Shown here: one piece after another, positions 1 through 5,082 of the stretch
Layout of the letters: every line of letters begins with the position of its first letter
Numbering within the stretch: position 1 is the first letter of the stretch
Origin: an uncultured Microbacterium sp.
Lineage (GTDB): Bacteria > Actinomycetota > Actinomycetes > Actinomycetales > Microbacteriaceae
Length of the DNA stretch: 5,519 nt
Direction: 5' to 3'
Assembly: GCA_937988695.1 (NCBI GenBank)
Contig: CALKHM010000185.1
Coordinates: forward strand, 1-5,519
Made by a program: the position numbers and the translations under genes
The notes under the pieces: generated by a model
The model's input: the letters and a program-made list of their open reading frames with translations, nothing else
What the model was told of the DNA's origin: nothing
Database searches by the model: none

Positions 1-11
1 CGCTGTGACGC

Positions 12-386
12 TCAGTCGACGGTCGTGACGTGCTCCCGGTCGACCTCGATCCGGCGGGGGCGTCGGCCCACGGTCCAGTCGAGGACGAGGGCGACGATGC
101 CGCCGACGGCGAGGCCTGCCACGCCGCACACCAGCACCAGGAAGCCGAAGACCTGGCCCTTCGTGTAGCTGGCACCGCTCATCGTGCTCTGCTCGTTGCC
201 CGAACCGTCGGCCACACCGAACCCGTATGTGAGGATCACCGCCAAGAGGATGCCGAGTGCGGCACCGAGCACGAGGAACACGATCACCTTGGGCGCACGT
301 CGCACCGTGACGGTCTCGACGCTCTCTTCGATCAGTTCGGCGGAAGCGCCGGACGCGCCCGCGTGCGGTTTCACCTCGTCGGCCAT
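12..386 (-). CDS. small protein with two predicted membrane segments, function unknown
   Basis: This frame encodes 124 residues and ends in TGA. I do not recognise a named family. An acidic N-terminal tail (about residues 1-25) is followed by two hydrophobic stretches, about residues 33-56 and 78-103. The first is preceded by an RRAPK positive cluster and the second is followed by WTVGRRPRR, which suggests both termini are cytoplasmic with a short Gly/Ser-rich external loop (about 57-77). The C-terminal tail is charged (RIEVDREHVTTVD). I chose the ATG at 386, which gives the start MADEVKPHAG. A GTG 30 nt upstream at 416 would add only Gly/Pro/Asp-rich residues typical of read-through intergenic sequence. 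GGAG lies only 2 nt before the ATG, too close for a good ribosome site, while a GACAAT hexamer ends 6 nt before it. The gene lies 48 bp downstream of the sterol-carrier-like gene on the same strand and may be co-transcribed with it. That it is a real gene is likely; the function is unknown. Confidence 0.75.
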   Translation of the reverse strand: MADEVKPHAGASGASAELIEESVETVTVRRAPKVIVFLVLGAALGILLAVILTYGFGVADGSGNEQSTMSGASYTKGQVFGFLVLVCGVAGLAVGGIVALVLDWTVGRRPRRIEVDREHVTTVD

Positions 387-392
387 GTCTCC

Positions 393-398
393 ATTGTC
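393..398 (-). promoter_or_regulatory. weak -10-like hexamer (GACAAT) before the small membrane protein gene
   Basis: On the minus strand GACAAT ends exactly 6 nt before the ATG at 386. It keeps the A at position 2 and the T at position 6 of the actinobacterial TANNNT consensus but has G at position 1. The same 6-nt spacing occurs at three stronger hexamers in this window, which is the main reason to list it. There is no convincing -35, and the gene could equally be transcribed from the upstream sterol-carrier-like gene. Confidence 0.3.
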
Positions 399-434
399 GC
401 ACCCGGGTCCGGGCACGGATCCGCGCCGAGGCGA

Positions 435-788
435 TCAGGGACGCAACGGCAGCAGGTCGGAGATGTCGGCGCGTATGCCGGAGGCGAGGATGCGGCCGGA
501 GGCCTCGGCCTCCTGCCACTGCTGCTGGCCCAGGGCCAGCGAGATCCACGTCATCGGGTCGGTCTCGACCACGTTCGGCGGGGTACCGCGCGTGTGCCGC
601 GGCCCCTCGATGATCTGCACGGCCCCGAACGGCGGCACGCGCACCTCGACGGTGTGTCCCGGGGCCTTCTCGGCGAGTAGCTGCAGCAGGTAGCGGACGG
701 CGGTGGCGAGGTCCGTGCGCTCCGGATCGCCGCTCTTGACCCCCGCGAGCGCGGCTCTGCCATCCTCCGTGGAGATGTTGCGGGCCAT
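435..788 (-). CDS. sterol carrier family protein (bacterial SCP_3-like)
   Basis: The 117-residue product resembles the small actinobacterial 'sterol carrier family' proteins (SCP2-like fold). The biochemical role of the bacterial forms is not established; lipid or other hydrophobic ligand binding is inferred from the fold. Residues 1-40 form an N-terminal helical part (RAALAGVKSGDPERTD, then an ATAVRYLLQLLAE helix). The characteristic core follows: HTVEVRVPPFGAVQ (about 45-58), GPRHTRGTPPNVVETDP (about 62-78), then WISLALGQQQW and ASGIRADISDLLPL at the C-terminus. There is no signal peptide or membrane segment, so the protein should be cytoplasmic. Length fits the family. The only good start is the ATG at 788; it has no Shine-Dalgarno sequence, but TAGCGT ends 6 nt upstream, fitting a leaderless mRNA. 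It is divergent from purD. From general knowledge, the Mycobacterium tuberculosis relative Rv0807 sits next to purF, so association with purine genes recurs. Confidence 0.88.
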   Translation of the reverse strand: MARNISTEDGRAALAGVKSGDPERTDLATAVRYLLQLLAEKAPGHTVEVRVPPFGAVQIIEGPRHTRGTPPNVVETDPMTWISLALGQQQWQEAEASGRILASGIRADISDLLPLRP

Positions 789-794
789 GCGCCC

Positions 795-800
795 ACGCTA
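795..800 (-). promoter_or_regulatory. -10 element (TAGCGT) for a leaderless sterol-carrier-family mRNA
   Basis: On the minus strand TAGCGT is followed by GGGCGC and then the ATG at 788. It matches TANNNT, and its 6-nt spacing would place the transcription start at the A of the ATG. The absence of a Shine-Dalgarno sequence before this gene agrees with leaderless translation. No -35 is recognisable. Confidence 0.55.
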
Positions 801-869
801 CCGCGACGGCGCGCCAGACGGCAGGGTCGAGGGCGGCTCAGGTGACCTCTCGCGGATCGACGCCGCCGT

Positions 870-875
870 TAGGCT
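870..875 (+). promoter_or_regulatory. -10 element (TAGGCT) for a leaderless purD mRNA
   Basis: TAGGCT is followed by GACAGC and then the GTG start of purD at 882, giving a 6-nt spacer. This predicts transcription starting at or within a base of the start codon. No purine-rich Shine-Dalgarno sequence lies before the GTG. The -35 region (about 847-853) has no TTGACA-like match. A short dyad, AGGTgACCT, lies at 840-848 next to it. Confidence 0.6.
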
Positions 876-881
876 GACAGC

Positions 882-2153
882 GTGAGAATCCTGGTCCTCG
901 GCGGGGGAGCCCGCGAACACGCCATCATCCTCGCGTTGCGCGCGGAGAGCACCCCCCACGAGATCTTCGCCGCCCCCGGCAACGCCGGCATCGCGCAGGA
1001 CGCCGTCGTGGTCGCACTCGATCCCAACGACCCCGCGGCCGTCACAACCTATGCGAACGAGCACGGCATCGACCTCGTCGTGGTCGGCCCCGAGGCCCCG
1101 CTGGTGGCCGGCGTCGCCGACGAGCTGCGTGAGCGCGGCATCCCGGTGTTCGGCCCGGGCCGGGCGGCCGCCCAGTTGGAGAGCTCGAAGACGTTCGCGA
1201 AGCGGGTGATGGATGCCGCGGGCGTGCCCACCGGGCGGGCCGTGCACGCACGCACCCGCGCGGAGGTCGCCGCCGCACTGGATGATTTCGGCGCCCCCTA
1301 CGTCGTGAAGGCCGACGGCCTGGCCGCCGGCAAGGGCGTCATCGTCACCGACGATCGCGGCGCCGCGCTCGCGCACGCCGAGCGCTACCTGGCCGACGCG
1401 CCGGTGCTCGTCGAGGAGCATCTGTCGGGCCCGGAGGTGTCGCTGTTCTTCCTGTGCGACGGCGACCACGTGCTGCCGCTGAGCCCCGCCCAGGACTACA
1501 AGCGCCTGCGCGACGGCGACGAGGGGCCGAACACCGGCGGCATGGGCGCGTACTCGCCGCTGCCGTGGCTGCTCGAGCGCTTCGGCGGCGAAGACGCGTT
1601 CGTCGACCTCGTCACCCGCGGCATCGCCGAGCCGGTCATCCGCCAGCTCGACGCCGAGGGGACGCCGTTCATCGGGCTGCTGTACGCCGGGCTCATCCTC
1701 ACCGGCCAGGGTGTCAAGGTCATCGAGTTCAATGCGCGGTTCGGCGACCCGGAGACGCAGGTCGTGCTGCCGCGGCTCGTCGATCCGCTCAGCGAACTGC
1801 TGCTGGGTGCGGCATCCGGGCACCTCGAGGACTTTCCGAAGCCGGCGTTCGCTGAGGCTACGGCCGTGACCGTGGTCCTGGCCAGCGAGGGCTACCCGGC
1901 GACGCCGGTGACCGGGCGGCTGCTGACGGGACTGGATGCCGCGGCTGCCGTGGAGGGCGTCCACCTCGCCCATGCGGCCACTGGTCGCACCGACGCGGGC
2001 CTGGTGGCCACGGGTGGACGGGTGCTCAACGTCGTCGCACTGGGCACGACGTTCGCCGAGTCCACCGCACGCGCGTACGAGGCGCTGGCGAAGATCACCC
2101 TGGCCGGCGGTCAGTACCGCACCGACATCGCCGCCCGCGTCGTCGAGGACTGA
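882..2153 (+). CDS. purD: phosphoribosylamine--glycine ligase (GAR synthetase, EC 6.3.4.13)
   Basis: PurD joins 5-phosphoribosylamine and glycine using ATP to make glycinamide ribonucleotide, the second step of de novo purine synthesis, in the cytosol. The 423-residue product is full length for monofunctional bacterial PurD. In order it shows the N-terminal domain start MRILVLGGGAREHAI (1-15), VVVGPEAPLVAG (66-77), the ATP-grasp region beginning SSKTFAKRVMDAAGVP (101-116), the nucleotide-binding KADGLAAGKGV (143-153), VLVEEHLSGPEVS (175-187), the DEGPNTGGMGAYSP segment (213-226) and the GARS signature RFGDPETQV (286-294). The C-terminal domain carries VVLASEGYP (331-339) and GGRVLNVVALG (378-388). 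The GTG start at 882 gives exactly the conserved N-terminus, so it is secure. The gene stands alone on its strand: divergent from the sterol-carrier-like gene, and 140 bp from the next gene, which has its own candidate promoter. No key motif is missing. Confidence 0.98.
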   Translation: MRILVLGGGAREHAIILALRAESTPHEIFAAPGNAGIAQDAVVVALDPNDPAAVTTYANEHGIDLVVVGPEAPLVAGVADELRERGIPVFGPGRAAAQLESSKTFAKRVMDAAGVPTGRAVHARTRAEVAAALDDFGAPYVVKADGLAAGKGVIVTDDRGAALAHAERYLADAPVLVEEHLSGPEVSLFFLCDGDHVLPLSPAQDYKRLRDGDEGPNTGGMGAYSPLPWLLERFGGEDAFVDLVTRGIAEPVIRQLDAEGTPFIGLLYAGLILTGQGVKVIEFNARFGDPETQVVLPRLVDPLSELLLGAASGHLEDFPKPAFAEATAVTVVLASEGYPATPVTGRLLTGLDAAAAVEGVHLAHAATGRTDAGLVATGGRVLNVVALGTTFAESTARAYEALAKITLAGGQYRTDIAARVVED

Positions 2154-2169
2154 CGCCACGACGGCGCGC

Positions 2170-2194
2170 CCCGGCCTGGGCGGGCGGGGCCGGG
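2170..2194 (+). terminator. GC-rich hairpin after purD, possible terminator
   Basis: CCCGGCC at 2170-2176 pairs perfectly with GGCCGGG at 2188-2194 across an 11-nt G-rich loop, starting 16 nt after the purD stop. No T-run follows, so it is not a classical intrinsic terminator; actinobacteria often use hairpins of this kind without a T tract. Such hairpins also arise easily by chance in GC-rich spacers. Apart from this hairpin and the promoter features near 2308, I see no further feature in the gap between purD and the next gene. Confidence 0.35.
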
Positions 2195-2293
2195 CGGGCA
2201 CAGCGTCGGAGATCGGGGGCGCCACGCCGCGCTCGTGACGGTGGACGCGGCAGTCGTGCGTGGCGTCGGCCGTTGTGCACGCGGGGTGTCAGG

Positions 2294-4036
2294 ATGGACG
2301 GTCCGGATAGAGTGCTCAATCGACGGGCCGCCGGCTCGAAGGGAGGAGCGACCATCTCCTCCCGCGCCGGGCGACAGCCCGCATCCCGCACCGGGCGACA
2401 GCCCGCATCCCGCGCCGGGCGACGACAGCGCCGGCGGCAGACCGCCGCGATCGAGGTGCTGTGCGCGATCGCCGCGACGACGCTCGCGCTGGTGGTGACC
2501 ACACACCTGGCGACCAGCCCCGGGCGCGGCGAGCTGATGTTCCTCGACGGCGACTCGATGCTCGTGCCGCTGTTTGTCCGGTCGGTGCAGGACGGCGGCC
2601 CGCAGGACTGGGCGATCTCCAGCGTGCTGTTCGTGCCCGAGCTCGCGCAGTTCTTCGCCCTGTCGTGGACCGGTCTCGGTATCCAGCCCCTGCAGTTCCT
2701 GGCCGGCGTGCTGAACTTCGTCGGGCTGTACGGCGCGTTCCGCCTGTGCGCGACGCGCCCCGTCAGCGGCCCGCTGTCGGCGCTGGCGGCGTACGGCGGC
2801 ATGTGCGCGCTGGCTCTGACCGAGGGCGGCGGCGGCCGGGACAGCCTCGAGCTCGCATCGCTGGTCGCGATGACCACCTACTACGTGGCGACCGTGCTGG
2901 GAGCGCTGGTCGCGGTGGGCCTCGTGCGCCGGATCGCCGAGGGCAGCAGGCACCCTCGCGCGCTGTACGCCCTGCTGGTGCTGGTCGCCGCCCTGTCGTC
3001 GTTCACCAACCCGCTGTTCCTGGCCTGGGCGACGGCTCCGCTGGTGGTCGTCTGCGTCGGCGCGGGCCTCATCGTGCGTCGTGCGCGCGACGGGGTCACC
3101 CTCGCCCTGGCCATCGCGGCCGGCTCGCTGGCCGGGTATCTGCTGCGCACCCCGCTCGAGCCGTGGATCGTCGCCCGCGCCGGCAACTACGTGCAGGCGT
3201 ACCGATGGCGCGAGTCGCTGGCGTACTACGCGGCTCTCGTCGCCGAGCGGCTCGGCTCTCCGCTCGGGATCGCTGCGGTGCTCCTGGGCGCGGTGCTGAC
3301 GGCCGTCGCCGCGGCCCTGACCGTCGGGATGCTGCGCGGGCGCAGGTTCGGCGCGGCGGTGCTCGCGGCCTACGCCTGGTTCACGCCCCTCGCGATCACG
3401 ATCGGCTTCGTCGCGTTGGGCACCGGCGCCGCGCGCTACCTGCAGCCCTGGGCGTTCGCCCCCGTGCTGGCGCTCCTGCTGCTGACCGGGGATGCCGCGC
3501 CCCGCACCGCGTCATCCGCTGCCGATCCGCCGGCCGGTGTCGGCGCACCCGGCCCGGCAGCGGCGACCGTGCCTGGGAGCACGGTCGGCGTACACCCGCG
3601 CGCGCGGCTGCCCCTCGGCATCGCCGCGGGTGCCGCGGCTGTCGGTCTCGTGGCCGGCATCGCCGTCGCCCCCGCCGCCGCGCGCGCGGCGACCACCGAG
3701 GACCCGTCGCTGGCCTGTGCGGTGCACTGGGTCGATCGTGCGCACCGGGTGGGCGGCGGCCAGTTCTGGAGCGTCCGCGCCGTCAAGGCCCACGCCGCCC
3801 GTCCCGGCGACCTCGTCCAGGTCGACTACCTGCTGGGCGGCTACGCCTGGCTCGTGAACCGCGCGGACTTCGCACACCCCGCGCTGTCGTACCTCATCGT
3901 CGACGCGCAGAGCATCCCGTACCGCCTGCCGGCGGCGGATGCGGCGCTCGTGCCGGACCGGGTCTCGTGCGGCCGTTTCACGATCCTCGACTACGGGCGC
4001 GCGCGATTGCGCATCGGTGTCGCCCGATCGGGATGA
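2294..4036 (+). CDS. large polytopic membrane protein, possible GT-C-like envelope enzyme
   Basis: I do not recognise a named family. Counted from the ATG at 2294 the product is 580 residues with about 11 hydrophobic segments: roughly 53-73, 133-152, 157-176, 185-211, 222-245, 248-261, 267-285, 324-347, 352-378, 382-398 and 441-465. A basic Arg-rich tail precedes the first segment. The loop after it contains LDGDSM (DGD at 85-87); GT-C glycosyltransferases carry acidic motifs in that place, so a lipid-linked-sugar transferase is possible but unproven. An Ala/Pro/Gly-rich linker (399-440) leads to the last segment. A soluble C-terminal domain of about 115 residues follows, with two cysteines (475, 559) that could pair if external, and an SCGRFTILDY element. 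The start is uncertain. TTG 2273, ATG 2294 and GTG 2312 lie in frame, but a strong ribosome-site sequence at 2339-2348 points to an ATC at 2354, which would give a 560-residue product beginning (M)SSRAGRQP. Confidence 0.8.
   Translation: MDGPDRVLNRRAAGSKGGATISSRAGRQPASRTGRQPASRAGRRQRRRQTAAIEVLCAIAATTLALVVTTHLATSPGRGELMFLDGDSMLVPLFVRSVQDGGPQDWAISSVLFVPELAQFFALSWTGLGIQPLQFLAGVLNFVGLYGAFRLCATRPVSGPLSALAAYGGMCALALTEGGGGRDSLELASLVAMTTYYVATVLGALVAVGLVRRIAEGSRHPRALYALLVLVAALSSFTNPLFLAWATAPLVVVCVGAGLIVRRARDGVTLALAIAAGSLAGYLLRTPLEPWIVARAGNYVQAYRWRESLAYYAALVAERLGSPLGIAAVLLGAVLTAVAAALTVGMLRGRRFGAAVLAAYAWFTPLAITIGFVALGTGAARYLQPWAFAPVLALLLLTGDAAPRTASSAADPPAGVGAPGPAAATVPGSTVGVHPRARLPLGIAAGAAAVGLVAGIAVAPAAARAATTEDPSLACAVHWVDRAHRVGGGQFWSVRAVKAHAARPGDLVQVDYLLGGYAWLVNRADFAHPALSYLIVDAQSIPYRLPAADAALVPDRVSCGRFTILDYGRARLRIGVARSG
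2308..2313 (+). promoter_or_regulatory. candidate -10 element (TAGAGT) for the membrane protein gene
   Basis: TAGAGT fits TANNNT and is of the same type as the -10 hexamers before the neighbouring genes. It predicts transcription starting near 2320, where there is no start codon, so this mRNA would have a leader of about 30 nt ending in a Shine-Dalgarno sequence. If this promoter is the main one, the ATG at 2294 and GTG at 2312 lie upstream of the transcript and cannot be the starts. No clear -35 is visible. Confidence 0.45.
2339..2363 (+). promoter_or_regulatory. strong Shine-Dalgarno inside a hairpin, followed by an ATC codon
   Basis: AAGGGAGGAG at 2339-2348 is the best anti-16S match before any gene in the window. 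The only AUN codon at a usual distance is ATC at 2354-2356, in frame with the membrane protein and 7 nt after GGGAGG. GGGAGGAG (2341-2348) is also perfectly complementary to CTCCTCCC (2356-2363), forming an 8-bp stem with the 7-nt loop CGACCAT. The ribosome site would thus be masked, with the start codon at the edge of the loop. This could be translational control, or the result of a mutated ATG. Confidence 0.5.
2364..2423 (+). repeat. 24-bp tandem repeat, about 2.5 copies
   Basis: Copy 1 (2364-2387) and copy 2 (2388-2411) differ at one base (GCGCC versus GCACC). A third copy matches for its first 12 bases (2412-2423) and then diverges. Each complete copy contains CGGGC-GACA-GCCCG, a 5-bp stem with a 4-nt loop. 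In the frame of the membrane protein the unit encodes an 8-residue repeat, RAGRQPAS / RTGRQPAS / RAGR, which builds the basic cytoplasmic tail before the first membrane segment. The length is a multiple of three, so copy-number change would keep the frame. Confidence 0.9.
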
Positions 4037-4048
4037 CACCGGGGCAGG

Positions 4049-4079
4049 GCGCGAAGGCGCCTAAAGCTCCTTCAGGCGC
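4049..4079. terminator. hairpin between convergent genes, possible shared terminator
   Basis: Two overlapping foldings are visible. One pairs GCGCCT (4057-4062) with AGGCGC (4074-4079) around an 11-nt loop. The other pairs GCGCGAAGG (4049-4057) with CCTTC and GCGC (4069-4073, 4076-4079) with a 2-nt bulge. The region covers the end of the minus-strand oxidoreductase and lies just past the stop of the membrane protein gene, where a two-way terminator would be expected. There is no T-run on either side, so support is modest. Confidence 0.35.
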
Positions 4080-4927
4080 GGCACGACGTCGGCGGCGAGC
4101 GCCTCGACCGACTCGAGCTGACGCCCGGGGTGTGCACCGAACACGACGAGGTCGATCCCCATGGCGGCGAACCGCTCCATCGTGGGCCAGAACTGCGCAT
4201 CGGCCGGGTCGAGCCGGCTGCCCATCACCTGCTTCTCGATCGCGTCGTAGTCGGTGCCGAGCGCGTCGCAGTGCCCGCGCAGCACGTCCAGCAGGTGCAG
4301 GGCGGTGTCGGGATCGGCCGTGGTGAGATTGACGATCTGCGCGTACTGCGCGGCGATGCGCAGCGTCTTGCGCTCGCCTCTTCCCCCGATCAGCAACGGC
4401 GGATGCGGTGTGCTCACGGCCGCCGGGCTGTTCAGCGTCTCGGCGAGCCGGTAGTGCTCGCCCTCGAACGGGCCGGCATCCTCGCCCCACATCTGCAGCG
4501 CGATCCGGACCGCCTCCTCGAGGCGCTCGAAGCGCTCCGAGAGTGCGGGATACGGCACGCCCAGGGCGTGGTGCTCACGCTCGTACCACGCGGCGCCGAT
4601 GCCGAGCGCCGCACGGCCGGCACTGAGCACGTCGAGCGTCGTGACGATCTTGGCAAGCAGGCCCGGATGCCGGTACGTGACGCCGACGACCAGCGGGGCC
4701 AGCCGCATCCTGCTGGTCTGCCCGGCGAGGTACCCGAGTGTCGTGAACGCCTCGAGCATCGGATCGGCGGCATCCCCGGCCGCCTCCATCTGGAACCAGT
4801 GGTCCATGACAGTGAACTGGTCGAACCCACCGTCCTCGGCGGTGCGGGCGGTGTCGGCAAGCACCGCGGGGATGGCCGCCGGCTGCCCCGGCATGGTGTA
4901 GTTCCAGAAGTGGATTCCTGCGCGCAT
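4061..4927 (-). CDS. LLM class F420-dependent oxidoreductase (Rv1855c family)
   Basis: The 288-residue product belongs to the luciferase-like monooxygenase (bacterial luciferase TIM-barrel) superfamily and closely resembles the family named after M. tuberculosis Rv1855c, whose members are predicted to use coenzyme F420 or a flavin. The substrate is unknown. Visible landmarks are GIHFWNY at the N-terminus (strand 1), GGFDQFTVMDHWFQM (33-47), DPMLEAFTTLGYLAGQT (55-71), LAPLVVGVTYRHPGLLAK (76-93), TTLDVLSAGRAALGIGAAWY (96-115), ERFERLEEAVRIALQMW (131-147), PPLLIGGRGERKTLRIAA (176-193) and VVFGAHPG near the C-terminus. Length matches the family, and there is no signal peptide, so it should be cytosolic. 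The ATG at 4927 gives the expected short lead into strand 1. No Shine-Dalgarno sequence precedes it, but TAGCCT ends 6 nt upstream. It is convergent with the membrane protein gene and divergent from the CDP-glycerol transferase, so it is probably monocistronic. Whether the cofactor is F420 or FMN cannot be read from the sequence. Confidence 0.93.
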   Translation of the reverse strand: MRAGIHFWNYTMPGQPAAIPAVLADTARTAEDGGFDQFTVMDHWFQMEAAGDAADPMLEAFTTLGYLAGQTSRMRLAPLVVGVTYRHPGLLAKIVTTLDVLSAGRAALGIGAAWYEREHHALGVPYPALSERFERLEEAVRIALQMWGEDAGPFEGEHYRLAETLNSPAAVSTPHPPLLIGGRGERKTLRIAAQYAQIVNLTTADPDTALHLLDVLRGHCDALGTDYDAIEKQVMGSRLDPADAQFWPTMERFAAMGIDLVVFGAHPGRQLESVEALAADVVPRLKEL

Positions 4928-4933
4928 GTCGTC

Positions 4934-4939
4934 AGGCTA
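4934..4939 (-). promoter_or_regulatory. -10 element (TAGCCT) for a leaderless oxidoreductase mRNA
   Basis: On the minus strand TAGCCT is followed by GACGAC and then the ATG at 4927: a 6-nt spacer, very similar to the TAGGCT-GACAGC-GTG of purD. Transcription is predicted to begin at the ATG. A perfect 10-bp palindrome TCGCCGGCGA (4944-4953) lies just upstream, between the -10 and the expected -35. Confidence 0.6.
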
Positions 4940-4967
4940 TGCCTCGCCGGCGATCTCGGCGCGGGCA

Positions 4968-4983
4968 ATCGCGCGTTCGCGAT
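4968..4983. promoter_or_regulatory. 16-bp inverted repeat in the divergent promoter region, possible operator
   Basis: ATCGCG (4968-4973) and CGCGAT (4978-4983) form a perfect inverted repeat with a 4-bp centre, CGTT. It lies upstream of the expected -35 region of the oxidoreductase and about 85 bp before the -10 of the transferase gene. A regulator site is possible. CG-rich dyads are common by chance here, so confidence is low. Confidence 0.3.
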
Positions 4984-5040
4984 CGGTCCTCTCCCCCGGC
5001 GACGGCCGACTCGCACGCATCCGATAACGACCCCGTAACC

Positions 5041-5060
5041 CTCACAGCGGCTCACAGGGG
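5041..5060 (+). repeat. 10-bp direct repeat CTCACAGNGG upstream of the transferase gene
   Basis: CTCACAGCGG (5041-5050) is followed immediately by CTCACAGGGG (5051-5060), nine of ten bases identical and spaced by one helical turn. The pair covers the region where the -35 of the following promoter should be, and that promoter has no good -35 sequence. Two such half-sites on the same face of the helix would suit an activator or response regulator, but no regulator gene is visible. Confidence 0.45.
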
Positions 5061-5068
5061 ACGCGGTC

Positions 5069-5074
5069 TACGCT
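5069..5074 (+). promoter_or_regulatory. -10 element (TACGCT) for the CDP-glycerol transferase gene
   Basis: TACGCT fits TANNNT and ends 8 nt before the GTG at 5083. The predicted transcription start lies within about two bases of the start codon, so the mRNA is leaderless or nearly so. No Shine-Dalgarno sequence precedes the GTG. Confidence 0.55.
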
Positions 5075-5082
5075 CGAATCTC

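Noticed and set aside
30..693. Plus-strand frames across the small membrane protein and sterol-carrier-like genes
   Set aside because: They span two opposite-strand genes and the gap between them; composition (His/Arg/Asp-rich or Ser/Arg-rich) is typical of antisense shadows.
840..848. Short dyad AGGTgACCT near the expected -35 of purD, as an operator
   Set aside because: The arms are only 4 bp each and do not extend, so a chance occurrence is likely.
798..2225. A 475-codon open frame on the minus strand, antisense to all of purD
   Set aside because: It is the mirror of purD codon structure in GC-rich DNA. The translation is Arg/Gly/Ala/His-rich with no family motif, whereas purD is conserved along its full length.
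2273..2293. TTG at 2273 as start of the membrane protein
   Set aside because: It is the longest possible start but has no ribosome site, and the added residues look like untranslated spacer. The ATG at 2294 or the ATC at 2354 is preferred.
2364..2430. Tandem repeats as a possible CRISPR array
   Set aside because: The 24-bp units are directly adjacent with no unique spacers and keep an open coding frame.
2095..2953. Overlapping minus-strand frames of 260 and 280 codons across the purD/membrane-gene gap
   Set aside because: They overlap purD and the membrane protein gene, share no motif with known families and have low-complexity composition.
2461..4326. A 621-codon plus-strand frame overlapping the membrane protein and the oxidoreductase
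   Set aside because: The translation is extremely Arg/Pro/Ala-rich without hydrophobic or domain structure, and it crosses a convergent gene junction; it is an out-of-frame shadow.
4130..5038. A 302-codon plus-strand frame opposite the oxidoreductase gene
   Set aside because: It is antisense to a gene with clear family motifs, and its own translation shows no recognisable domain.
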